DNA of 64,000 nucleotides from Luteitalea pratensis (GTDB lineage: Bacteria > Acidobacteriota > Vicinamibacteria > Vicinamibacterales > Vicinamibacteraceae): assembly GCF_001618865.1 (NCBI RefSeq), contig NZ_CP015136.1, positions 2,515,001-2,579,000 of the forward strand, in the 5' to 3' direction. This document shows, piece by piece, positions 54,447-62,898 of the stretch. The notes below the pieces were generated by a model that was not told where the DNA came from, made no database searches, and saw nothing but the letters and a program-made list of their open reading frames with translations. A program made the translations under genes and the position numbers. The first letter of the stretch is position 1; every line of letters begins with the position of its first letter.

Positions 54447-54716
54447 GCCGACACACGGATCCTCGTCGGACGGGGCGCGAGCACGCATTGCGCCGCTTTC
54501 GACGAGGCGCTACGCGTCCGGACCCGTTCCCGACGTTCCACGTGCACCGCATTGCGGCTGACCCAGTCGAGGCCGGTGGCCGCGTTACGGGACGGCCGGG
54601 GTTGCTGCCGGGGCCGATCCGCATCAGAATGCGCCCATCGGTTCAAGGATGACCGCCCGATTGCCGTTTCCTCCGACGGAGCCTGCCCGGTCAGCCGATC
54701 GGTCAGGAGCTCACTC

Positions 54717-56198
54717 GTGAAGAAAACGACGATCTGGACTGGCGTGCGCCATGTCACGCGCCGGGAGTTTGTCGGCCGTGCCCTCGCCACCGGCGTGGCC
54801 TTGTCGCAAGCGCCCGCCTTCCTGCGGGGACAGAACCTCAACAGCAAGCTCAACATCGCGGTCATCGGCGCGGGGGGGCGCGGTCGCGCGAGCCTCAACG
54901 AGCTCACGCTCAACCCTGCGGAGCCACCAAAGCGGAGTGACGGCAGCGGGCCGCTCGACAAGCATCCCGACGAGAACATTGTCACGCTCTGCGACATCGA
55001 CCGGGAGTCACTGGATTCGGCGGGCGTCCGGTACCCGCAGGCGAAGAAGTTCAACGACCTGCGCAAGGTGTTCGACGATCCCAAGCCCTATGACGCCGTG
55101 GTGGTGGCGACCGCCGAGCACACGCACGTGTTCGCGACGTATCTCGCGCTGATTCACGGCAAGCACGTGTATTGCGAGAAGCCGCTCGCCTACAACATCT
55201 GGGAGACACGGCTCGTCCGCGAGACGTCACGCCGGTACCCGAAGCTCTCGACGCAGATGGGCAACCAGGGCCATGCCTCGCCGATGCGCCGGAAGATCAA
55301 GGAGATTCTCGATACGGGTGTCATCGGCAAGGTGAACGAGGTGCACGTGTGGGCCGACCGCGCCTGGGGCCTGCAGGACGCCGCGTCGGCCGAGAAGTTC
55401 GACAAGCCGCACGGCTTCTACAACGGCATCCAGATCGTCGATCGCTTCACCGAAGTGATGCCGACGCCCGCGCACATCGACTTCGACTTGTGGCTTGGGC
55501 CGGCCCCGGAGCGCCCCTTCCATGCCACGTATTTCCCCGGGCCGCGCTGGTACCGGTGGTGGGATTTCGGCAATGGCACGATGAGCGACCTCGGCAGCCA
55601 CGACAACGACGTGCCGTACACGGTGCTGGACCTGTGGCGCGAAGACCCGAAGGCCGGGCGGTACCTTGCACCGCTCACGGTGCAGGCCGAGTCGCCGAAC
55701 GTGCCGAAGCCGCACAAGGAACTCGCGCCGGCGACGCTGCAGGCAACCTACGAGTACGCCGCCGTCGGCAATCAGCCGGCACTGAAACTGGTGTGGCACC
55801 AGGGCGACAGCAGGCCGCCCGGGTGGACGGAGGCATGGGGCAAGCGGTCCTGCGTGTTCATGGGCGAGAAGGGCATGTTGCTGGGGAACGGCAAGCTGCT
55901 GCCAGAGGACCGGTTCGTCGACTTCAAGGAACCTGCCGAGAGCCTGCCGCGATCGCCGGGGCACTGGGTGGAGTGGGTCAACTACGCCAAGGGCAACGGG
56001 CCGGTGCCCGGCTCCAACTTCCAGTACGGCGCCTGGACGACCGAGGCCAACCACCTTGGCAACGTCGCCTATCGCACCGGCAAGAAGATCGAGTGGGACT
56101 GGCAGCAGATGCGGGCGAAGAACGCGCCCGAGGCGGCTCCGTACGTCAAGCGTCCGGTCTATCGCAAGGGCTGGGACGACATTCTGAAGACCACGTAG
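54717..56198 (+). CDS. Gfo/Idh/MocA family oxidoreductase, Tat-exported
   Basis: This is a 493-residue protein from GTG 54717, set by AGGAG 7 bp upstream. It has a Tat leader (VTRREFVGRALATGVALS), Rossmann start (LNIAVIGAGGRGRASL), ATAEHTHVF, the EKPLAYN motif, and the large substrate domain (GNQGHAS, DLWLGPAPERPF, YFPGPRWYRWWDFGNGTMSDLGSHDND) typical of exported family members in Acidobacteriota and Planctomycetes. It is transcribed alone. Substrate unknown, sugar likely. A hairpin terminator follows. Confidence 0.92.
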   Translation: MKKTTIWTGVRHVTRREFVGRALATGVALSQAPAFLRGQNLNSKLNIAVIGAGGRGRASLNELTLNPAEPPKRSDGSGPLDKHPDENIVTLCDIDRESLDSAGVRYPQAKKFNDLRKVFDDPKPYDAVVVATAEHTHVFATYLALIHGKHVYCEKPLAYNIWETRLVRETSRRYPKLSTQMGNQGHASPMRRKIKEILDTGVIGKVNEVHVWADRAWGLQDAASAEKFDKPHGFYNGIQIVDRFTEVMPTPAHIDFDLWLGPAPERPFHATYFPGPRWYRWWDFGNGTMSDLGSHDNDVPYTVLDLWREDPKAGRYLAPLTVQAESPNVPKPHKELAPATLQATYEYAAVGNQPALKLVWHQGDSRPPGWTEAWGKRSCVFMGEKGMLLGNGKLLPEDRFVDFKEPAESLPRSPGHWVEWVNYAKGNGPVPGSNFQYGAWTTEANHLGNVAYRTGKKIEWDWQQMRAKNAPEAAPYVKRPVYRKGWDDILKTT

Positions 56199-56202
56199 CC
56201 CT

Positions 56203-56230
56203 TTGACGCTTGACGCTTGACGCTTGACGC
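56203..56230. repeat. heptamer tandem array (gacgctt)
   Basis: Four 7-bp gacgctt units lie between the oxidoreductase stop and its terminator. Confidence 0.9.
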
Positions 56231-56232
56231 TG

Positions 56233-56265
56233 GGCGCCTCCCTCACGGGGGCGCCTCTTTTCTTT
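56233..56265 (+). terminator. rho-independent terminator
   Basis: GGCGCC plus CCC pairs with GGG plus GGCGCC around a TCAC loop (one bulged T), followed by TCTTTTCTTT. It is well placed after the Gfo/Idh/MocA gene. Confidence 0.8.
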
Positions 56266-56281
56266 GGCTTAGGATCGACCG

Positions 56282-56953
56282 GTGGCAGCAGAGACCGTGG
56301 TGTTCACCTCGCGGCGCGTGGCTCGCGCGCAGCGCGTCCAGGGAGCCCGGCACGTCCTCGTCGGGCTTCTGCTCGCATCGTCGGGATACGCCTCCATCAG
56401 TGAGGCGCACCACGCCTCCTGGCTCGACGTCGTCGCCATCGTCTCGGGCCTGTTGCTGCTGGTCGCCTTCGTGGTGGAGGTCCGGCGGGCCCGCGCGTCT
56501 GTTGTCCATCACCACGGTGCAGTGGGCTGGGTCGACATCTTCGCCGCGGCGGTGACGGGCGTCGAGGCAGGTCACCTGCAGCACAAGGGCAAGGTGGGGT
56601 TGCCCATCGCTTACGGATTGGTGGCGCTGCTGCTGCTCGCCGTGGGCCTGATGCACGGCCGCCTGCAGCGGTTGCGTCGACTTGTCGTCGACGAGCACGG
56701 TTTCGACGTCAGACTGTCACCATGGTCGCGGGTGCGGCTCCCGTGGTCCGAGGTCGCCGATCTGCACAGCGCGGGGCGCGTGGTGACCGTCACGACCAAA
56801 GCCGGCCGTGCACACCGTTTCAACCTGCTCGACGCCGGGCACGGGGACGCCGTGATCGAGGCCCTGGAGCGCCATGCCGCGACGGCGATCCAGCCGGCGA
56901 CTCCACCAGAGATCACGCCCGCCGCGGCTGCCCCTCCCGAAGCCACCGCCTGA
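56282..56953 (+). CDS. membrane protein with PH-like C-terminal region
   Basis: This is a 223-residue protein starting at GTG 56282 (AGGA upstream). Three hydrophobic segments lie in the first 125 residues; then a beta-rich segment (LVVDEHGFDVRLSPWSRVRLPWSEVADLHSAGRVVTVTTKAG) resembles bacterial PH domains. Ala/Pro-rich tail. Function unknown. Confidence 0.7.
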   Translation: MAAETVVFTSRRVARAQRVQGARHVLVGLLLASSGYASISEAHHASWLDVVAIVSGLLLLVAFVVEVRRARASVVHHHGAVGWVDIFAAAVTGVEAGHLQHKGKVGLPIAYGLVALLLLAVGLMHGRLQRLRRLVVDEHGFDVRLSPWSRVRLPWSEVADLHSAGRVVTVTTKAGRAHRFNLLDAGHGDAVIEALERHAATAIQPATPPEITPAAAAPPEATA

Positions 56954-57199
56954 CAACGGAAAGCAAGCCCGGCCCTGCTGCTTGCGCGATGCATCCGTTC
57001 GTGCTGCTCATGCGCCTGCAGGGAGGGCACGAGACTCATGAGGTGTGCGGCTGCTACCACGGCCCTTTGACTGGAGCGGTTTCGAACGTGCGAGTGGCCC
57101 GGACAAAAGGTAATTAGGTGACGACGGGTAGATCGCCGCAGCCTCCGTGCGCCTTGCCGCTCGTATCCAGTTCCGCCCGGAAGGTGAGATGCTCTACCC

Positions 57200-57664
57200 G
57201 TGAGCGACGCCACGGACCTCGCCTTGCTGCCCGCGTTGCGCAGGCTCCTGCTCGGACTGGTGGTGCTTGTGATGCTCGGGATGCTCATGGACCTGCTGCT
57301 GCTCGAGCACTACGAGGAAGTCTGGCAGTGGGTGCCACTGGGCCTGCTCACCGTGGCGCTCGGGGTGGCAGCGTGGACGGCGCGTGCCGGCAGCAGGCTG
57401 GCAGTCACGGCGTTCCGCATCACGATGCTGCTGGTCGTCTGCACGGGCCTGCTCGGCGTGGCCATGCACTACGACGGGAGTCGCGAGTTCCAGATGGAGA
57501 CCGATCCGGCGCTCACGGGCTGGGCACTCTTCATCAAGGTCATACGGGCGAAGGCGCCGCCGACGCTCGCACCGGCCGCCATGATCCAGGTCGGCCTGTT
57601 TGGCCTGCTGTACACCTGGCGCCATCCGGCGCTTGCCGCGCCTACCAAGGGAGTCCTGCGATGA
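57200..57664 (+). CDS. small integral membrane protein
   Basis: This is a 154-residue protein with about four TM segments (LLGLVVLVMLGMLMDLLLL, VPLGLLTVALGVAAW, ITMLLVVCTGLLGVAM and a C-terminal one). It overlaps the HHH protein start by 4 bp (ATGA), so it is coupled to it. The start is GTG 57200. No family recognised; similar pairs occur in other Acidobacteriota as far as I can recall. Confidence 0.7.
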   Translation: MSDATDLALLPALRRLLLGLVVLVMLGMLMDLLLLEHYEEVWQWVPLGLLTVALGVAAWTARAGSRLAVTAFRITMLLVVCTGLLGVAMHYDGSREFQMETDPALTGWALFIKVIRAKAPPTLAPAAMIQVGLFGLLYTWRHPALAAPTKGVLR

Positions 57665-58299
57665 GACTGCTGTCGATTGCTACCGCTGCCTTCTGCCTCG
57701 TTGTCACACTGGGCGGTCCGGTCAACGCCCAGGTCGGCAAGTCGATGGGGGTGATGGACGCCAACACGGCGCCCGAAAAGGAGCTGCTCACGATGCCGGG
57801 GATGACGCCGGCGATCGTCACGGGACTGATCGAGAAGCGCCCCTTTGCGAGTATCACCGACCTGCACGCGTTCCTCCTCGGCCAGAAGCTCACGCAGGCC
57901 CAGGCGATGGCCTTCTACGAGAAGGCGTTCGTCCACATCAACCTGAACACCGCGGCGCCCGAGGAGATCCTGCTGGTGCCGGGGGCCGGCAAGCGCATGG
58001 TGCACGAGTTCGACGAGTACCGACCGTGGAAGACCTATGCTCAGTTCTCGAAGGAAATCGGCAAGTACGTGGGGCAGGACGGCGCCGCCAAGCTCGCGCA
58101 GTACACGTTCATCCCGGTGCGCCTGAACACCGCCACCGACGAGGACATCCTGACCATCCCCAACGCGGGCCCGCGCATGGTCCGCGAATTCAAGGAATAC
58201 CGCCCCTGGAAGACGAAGGAGCAGTTCCTCAAGGAAATCGGCAAGTACGTCGGCCCGAAGGAGACCGAGCGCCTCTGGCGCTACGTCACGATCGACTGA
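57661..58299 (+). CDS. exported helix-hairpin-helix (ComEA-like) repeat protein
   Basis: This is a 212-residue protein with a signal peptide (LVVTLGGPVNAQ). Three HhH modules follow: MDANTAPEKELLTMPGMTPAI, HINLNTAAPEEILLVPGAGKR and RLNTATDEDILTIPNAGPRM. The repeated YRPWKT plus EIGKYVG linkers show internal duplication. ComEA-type HhH proteins bind DNA in the periplasm during uptake, but this protein lacks a membrane anchor beyond its leader. Co-transcribed with the small membrane protein before it. Confidence 0.8.
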   Translation: MRLLSIATAAFCLVVTLGGPVNAQVGKSMGVMDANTAPEKELLTMPGMTPAIVTGLIEKRPFASITDLHAFLLGQKLTQAQAMAFYEKAFVHINLNTAAPEEILLVPGAGKRMVHEFDEYRPWKTYAQFSKEIGKYVGQDGAAKLAQYTFIPVRLNTATDEDILTIPNAGPRMVREFKEYRPWKTKEQFLKEIGKYVGPKETERLWRYVTID

Positions 58300-58663
58300 C
58301 ACACCAGCATGAACGCCGAACGCCGAACGCCGAACGCCGAACGCCGAACGCGAACGCCGGGGTGCGGGAGCGGGGACGCCGCACATGGGTCACCAGGCCA
58401 TTCGAACGCCAGGCTGCGACAGCCGGCGCTGGCTTCGCGCACACTCCAACGCGTCGTCTTCCGTCGACCTGAAGGTCGACGGCTACGTCGGGGCGGTGCG
58501 TAGACGAACGCCGAACGCCGAACGCCGAACGCTGGACCACATCGTGGTTACTGGGTACCGTCGGTAGGGCCGGTACTCTGCCCGGTGCTCGGTGCTCGGT
58601 GCTCGGTGCCCGGAGCCCGGCACCCGGTGCCCGGAGCCCGGCACCCGGCACCCGGCACCCGGC
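58300..58663. repeat. intergenic repeat block
   Basis: gaacgcc heptamers (58313-58359 and 58506-58533), a perfect CCGTCGACCT-GA-AGGTCGACGG palindrome (58461-58482) and a long ggtgctc/cggcacc heptamer array (58582-58661). No gene was seen. Confidence 0.88.
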
Positions 58664-59695
58664 CTATGGCCTCCGAGCCGTCATGACACCGCGGTCGGCA
58701 ACGGTGTCCTGGTACCGGTAATCCACGAACCCCGTCGCGCGCAGCATCTCCTCGTACTCCGAAGTCGCGTAGCAGCGTCCCTGAGAGGCGTGCATCAGCA
58801 GGACCGAGTACTCGGCGACGGCGATCGGCCCGGTCTTGTCCGCGGTGATGAAGGCGTCGTGGATCAGGAGGAGCCCGCCCGGTGCAAGGCTCGCAAAAGA
58901 GGCCGACAGCAACCGGCCGACTTCTGGCGTGTCCCAGTCGTGCAGGACATTCGAGAACAGGTGCACGTCGTGGCCAGCCGGTAACGCCTCGCTGAAGAAG
59001 TCGGCTGCGACGACGTCGATCCGGTCGCCAAGCCCGCGGTCGGCGATGAGCGTGGTCGCAATCGGCGCAACCGGCGCCTGATCGAGCACCGTGCCTCGCA
59101 GGTGCGGATGGCGCGCGGCGAGCGCGCAGGCATAGATGCCCGACCCACCGCCGATGTCCAGCACATGGTGATGGTTCGACAGGTCGACCGCGCGGGCCAG
59201 CGCTTCGCCGAGGTAGAGGCCGCGGCAGTCCATGGCGGCCGTGAAGCGCCGTGCGAACGTCTCGTCCTGCATCGCGACGTGCCAGTCCTGGCCACTCCTG
59301 GCGCCGCCCCAGTTCGCCGGCTGACCGGTGCGGAGCACCCGCGCGAAGTCCTGCACGAACGGCCGTTCCTTCAGCGCGCCGAAGTAGGGCGCGAGGTACC
59401 AGGGTGATCCGGCCGTGAGGTGCTCGCGTCCGACCGCGGAGACGCGAAACACCTCGCCGTCACGCTCGACGTACCCACGCGCCACAAACAGCGTCAGCAT
59501 CACGTCGGCCGGACGCGCGTGGAAGCCGAACCTGGCGCACACGCCGGCCAGCGTTGATGGATGCGCATCGAGCCATGTGAAGAGATCGAACTCGACGAGC
59601 GCCGTCGTCAGCAGGTCCGCGGCATAGAGGCCGTCACGATAGCGATACAACGAAAGGGGTGATGTCGCCGGCGGCGCGAGCAGGTCAAGGGGCAT
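58664..59695 (-). CDS. O-methyltransferase (dimerisation plus SAM domain)
   Basis: This is a 343-residue protein from ATG 59695. The N-terminal winged-helix dimerisation region (ALVEFDLFTWLDAHPSTLAGVCARFGFHARPADVMLTLFVARGYVERDGE) precedes a class I SAM fold: HVLDIGGGSGIYACALA, GTVLDQAPVAP, FSNVLHDWDTPEVGRLL with the catalytic-His position, and PGGLLLIHDAF. It is the plant/polyketide O-methyltransferase type. The start overlaps the end of the upstream small gene by 11 bp. Confidence 0.88.
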   Translation of the reverse strand: MPLDLLAPPATSPLSLYRYRDGLYAADLLTTALVEFDLFTWLDAHPSTLAGVCARFGFHARPADVMLTLFVARGYVERDGEVFRVSAVGREHLTAGSPWYLAPYFGALKERPFVQDFARVLRTGQPANWGGARSGQDWHVAMQDETFARRFTAAMDCRGLYLGEALARAVDLSNHHHVLDIGGGSGIYACALAARHPHLRGTVLDQAPVAPIATTLIADRGLGDRIDVVAADFFSEALPAGHDVHLFSNVLHDWDTPEVGRLLSASFASLAPGGLLLIHDAFITADKTGPIAVAEYSVLLMHASQGRCYATSEYEEMLRATGFVDYRYQDTVADRGVMTARRP

Positions 59696-59933
59696 CGGTT
59701 GCGTGCCTTCCGTGCTGCCGCCGATCGACGTGATCCTGCTGCCAGCGCTGGACCTGCGCGTCGAGGTCCTCGATGGAGCGATAGCGATGCACGCCGGGCG
59801 GGAACCGGGGGCCTTGCAGGCGCAGCCCATTTGTCCACAGGGCCTCGATTACGCGACGCAACTCTGGCTGACCGGGCTCACGCCAGGTTGGTGCGCTCAT
59901 CGCCTCGACGGACCGGAACTTGCGGATGGGCAT
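59685..59933 (-). CDS. small conserved protein linked to the nucleotidyltransferase
   Basis: This is an 82-residue protein (MPIRKFRSVEAMSAPTW…, with RFPPGVHRYRSIEDLDAQ). I recognise this as a recurring short protein of unknown function encoded next to AbiEii-type nucleotidyltransferases. Its ATG overlaps the stop of the broken nucleotidyltransferase gene, so it was co-translated with it. It might be the partner of a toxin-antitoxin-like pair; no function is established from sequence. Confidence 0.7.
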   Translation of the reverse strand: MPIRKFRSVEAMSAPTWREPGQPELRRVIEALWTNGLRLQGPRFPPGVHRYRSIEDLDAQVQRWQQDHVDRRQHGRHATDAP

Positions 59934-60441
59934 CAGTCTTCCTCGTGCAGTCCGAACCGCTCGCGCAGGAGCGCGGCGTCGGCACGGTCCTTGAGTCTCA
60001 CGGTGTTGCGCTTCATTCGGTAGAGCGTACGCGCGCTGGCGACGGTTACGGTGAGCGCTTCGTCTACGTCCACACGCGTCTGCTCGAGGTCCTCGAACGC
60101 GAAGGCCTCGCCGAGTCGGGTGAGGATGTCGATGCGGAAGGTGCCCTCAGGTGGGACGTATTGCACTGCGGGATAGTCACCGAGCAGGTCCGTCGCAGTG
60201 ATCTCGTCGATGCTGGGTCATCGAAGACCTGATGCAGCGCTATCCGAAGGCGGGCCACGTTCTCTTCCGTCGGTGCGATGAAGATGTCCAGGCCTTCCGT
60301 GAAGCGCGCCAGCCCCAGCAGATTCATGGCGCCACCGCCGAACACCACGTAGCGGACCTGTTCGTACTCGAGCGCCTGCAGTACGGACCTGAACGCGGCG
60401 TAGTCCACTGGGGCGAGTATAGCGGCCTGCGATGCCGCCAT
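59933..60441 (-). pseudogene. AbiEii-like nucleotidyltransferase, frameshifted
   Basis: The first part (to about 60,206) has the nucleotidyltransferase core (VRYVVFGGGAMNLLGLARFTEGLDIFIAPTEENVARL), though the usual GxT-x-DxD reads EGLDIF. The second part, in another frame, contains YVPPEGTFRIDILTRLGEAFAFEDLE and TLYRMKRNTVRLKDRADAALL. A lost C in a CCC run (DDP|SIDEITATDLL) explains the shift. Joined length ~170 residues is normal. The start is ATG 60441 or GTG 60408. It is a pseudogene unless the indel is an error. Confidence 0.8.
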
Positions 60442-60532
60442 GGCGATGCGGCGACGTCTCGACGGCCGTGTCCCCCCAACGTCCACAGGGTGCCAGGCGT
60501 CGAAGGCGAAGGGTCGGCGGCTACCGGTTGGC

Positions 60533-61699
60533 TCACGCGTGAATCCCGCGCATGACCGCATGCAGCCGGGGCTTGGCCTCGATGCCGATGCCTGGCACGT
60601 CGGGCAGCGTGACGTACCCGTCCACGACCGGCGTGAGATCGGCAAACCCGCCGAACGGCTGGAAGACGTCGGGGTACGACTCGTTGCCCCCGAGTCCGAG
60701 GCCGGCCGCGATGTTCAGCGACATCTGGTGGCCGCCGTGCGGGATGCAGCGTCGCGCCGACCAGCCATGCTCCTTCAGCATCCGCAGGGTGCGCAGGTAC
60801 TCGACCAGGCCGTACGAGAGCGCGCAGTCGAACTGCAACCAGTCGCGATCGCTGCGCAGGCCGCCGTGGCGGATCAGGTTGCGCGCATCCTGCATCGAGA
60901 ACAGGTTCTCACCGGTCGCCATCGCAAGCTGGTAGTGCTGCGCCAACTCGGCCTGCAGTGCGTAGTCGAGTGGGTCACCGGCTTCCTCGTACCAGAAGAG
61001 ACCATACGGCTCGAGTGCCTTCGCGTATGCGATTGCCGTGTCGAGATCGAAGCGGCCGTTGGCGTCCACCGCGAGACGATCTCCGCGGCCCACCACCTGC
61101 AGCACGGCCTCGACACGCGCGCGATCCTCGTCGAGCGGCGCCCCGCCGATCTTCATCTTCACGACCGTGTACCCGAGGTCCAGGTACTTCCGCATCTCGT
61201 CCTGCAAGGCGGTGAGGTCCTTGCCAGGGTAGTAATAGCCGCCTGCCGCGTACACGAAGACCCTCTCGTCGACGTGGCCGTCGTTGTAGCGGTCCGCGAG
61301 CAGGCGGTACAGCGGCTTGCCCTCGATCTTGGCCACTGCATCCCACACGGCCATGTCCACGGTGCCGATCGCCACCGATCGCTCGCCGTGCCCGCCTGGC
61401 TTCTCGTTGGCGAACATCGTCGCCCAGATCCGGTGTGGGTCGAGGTTGTCGCCGGCGTCGTTCAGCAGCGACGCCGGATCGGCCTCGCGCAGGCGGGGCA
61501 GGAACCGTTCAGTGATCAGCCCCTGTTGCGCGTAGCGGCCGTTGGAGTTGAACCCGTAGCCGACGACCGGCGCCCCGTCGCGGATCACGTCGGTGACCAC
61601 GGCAACGACACTGACGTTCATCTTCGAGAAGTCGATGTACGCGTTGCGGATTGGTGAAGCGATGGGAACGGTCGCGGAATGGATGGCGGTGAGACGCAT
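60533..61699 (-). CDS. tarD: D(-)-tartrate dehydratase-like enolase-superfamily enzyme
   Basis: This is a 388-residue protein of the mandelate racemase/muconate lactonising group. Capping-domain segments SPIRNAYIDFSKM and GYGFNSNGRY, followed by NEKPGGHGERSVAIGTVDMAVWDAVAK, VVKMKIGG (catalytic Lys), VDANGRFDLD, EEAGDPLDY and CIPHGGHQMSLN, closely match what I know of Bradyrhizobium TarD, which dehydrates D-tartrate to oxaloacetate with Mg2+. The assignment rests on motif recall, not alignment. A single gene, divergent from the NHL protein gene. Confidence 0.85.
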   Translation of the reverse strand: MRLTAIHSATVPIASPIRNAYIDFSKMNVSVVAVVTDVIRDGAPVVGYGFNSNGRYAQQGLITERFLPRLREADPASLLNDAGDNLDPHRIWATMFANEKPGGHGERSVAIGTVDMAVWDAVAKIEGKPLYRLLADRYNDGHVDERVFVYAAGGYYYPGKDLTALQDEMRKYLDLGYTVVKMKIGGAPLDEDRARVEAVLQVVGRGDRLAVDANGRFDLDTAIAYAKALEPYGLFWYEEAGDPLDYALQAELAQHYQLAMATGENLFSMQDARNLIRHGGLRSDRDWLQFDCALSYGLVEYLRTLRMLKEHGWSARRCIPHGGHQMSLNIAAGLGLGGNESYPDVFQPFGGFADLTPVVDGYVTLPDVPGIGIEAKPRLHAVMRGIHA

Positions 61700-61833
61700 G
61701 GCTGTCTACGCGGAAACCGAAAGCGGCACCCGGCAACCGGGACCAGGGCTGAAGGACGCCGTCGGCGAGCGTACTGCAAACGCCGCCGCTCGGGGGCGCG
61801 TCGGTGCTCAGAACGCGTACCATTGGCCCGATC

Positions 61834-62898
61834 ATGCATCGACGCGAAGCCCTCGCGACCCTCCTCGCTACCTTCACGTCGTCTGCCGCGTTTGCGGCAC
61901 GACCGCAGGTGTCGACGCTGATCGGTACCGGCGTTCCTGGCTACTCCGATCGACAGGTCAACAACCCGTACGGATTGGTCATCGGCCCCGATCGGGCCCT
62001 CTTCTTCTGCGATCTCGACAACCAGCGGGTGCGGCGTCTCGATCTGCGAACGGGGACGACGTCCACAGTCGCGGGAAACGGGCAGAAGGCCTACGTGGGC
62101 GACGGCGGCAAGGCGACTGACGCGTCGCTGAGCATGCCGCACGAGATCCAGTTCGATGCCGCAGGTCACCTGTACATCGCCGAGCGCGACAGCCACGTCG
62201 TTCGCAGGGTCCACGGCGGCACTGGCGTGATCTCCACCCTGGCAGGTACGGGGACGGCCGGCTTCTCGGGTGACGGCGGCCCGGCCTCGCGGGCGCAACT
62301 GCGGCAACCGCACAGCATTGCGGTCGAACCGGGAGGGCGCCGCCTGCTGATTTGCGATGTCGGCAACCACCGCCTGCGGGCCGTCGATCTCGGGACTGGC
62401 AGCATCCAGACCGTCGGCGGGACCGGTGAACGCCTGCCGACACCGGACGGTGCCAGGCTCGAGGGCACGCCGCTGAACGGTCCGCGCACGATGGCCTTCG
62501 ATCGGTCCGGCACGCTCTACCTGGCTCTCCGGGAGGGCAATGCGATTCATCGCGTGGCCCCCGCGACGCGCACGATCCACCACGTTGCAGGAACAGGCGC
62601 GCAGGGCTATACGGGCGATGGCGGGCCCGCCCGCCTTGCGACGCTGGCCGGCCCGAAGGGCCTGGCCTGGGCTCGGGGCGCGCTCTACGTCGTCGACACC
62701 GAGAACCATGTCATCCGCCGCATCGATCTTCGCAGTGGCGTGATCACGACCGTGCTCGGCACCGGACAGAGAGGCGACGGCCCGGAACCCGAGCCGCTGA
62801 AGTGCGCCCTCTCGAGACCGCACGGTGTCCTCGTCGACTCTCGCGGCGTGATTTACGTGGGCGACAGCGAGGCACACCGCATCCGCATGCTCGCCTAG
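61834..62898 (+). CDS. exported NHL-repeat beta-propeller protein
   Basis: This is a 354-residue protein with an N-terminal Tat/Sec-like leader (MHRREALATLLATFTSSAAFA). Six NHL blades have the repeated STVAGNG/STLAGTG and GYxGDGGPAxxAxL signatures (VGDGGKATDASL, SGDGGPASRAQL, TGDGGPARLATL) and IRRIDLRSG turns. A binding or enzymatic scaffold, role unknown. Its stop codon overlaps the stop of the convergent amidohydrolase (62895-62898). Confidence 0.85.
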   Translation: MHRREALATLLATFTSSAAFAARPQVSTLIGTGVPGYSDRQVNNPYGLVIGPDRALFFCDLDNQRVRRLDLRTGTTSTVAGNGQKAYVGDGGKATDASLSMPHEIQFDAAGHLYIAERDSHVVRRVHGGTGVISTLAGTGTAGFSGDGGPASRAQLRQPHSIAVEPGGRRLLICDVGNHRLRAVDLGTGSIQTVGGTGERLPTPDGARLEGTPLNGPRTMAFDRSGTLYLALREGNAIHRVAPATRTIHHVAGTGAQGYTGDGGPARLATLAGPKGLAWARGALYVVDTENHVIRRIDLRSGVITTVLGTGQRGDGPEPEPLKCALSRPHGVLVDSRGVIYVGDSEAHRIRMLA

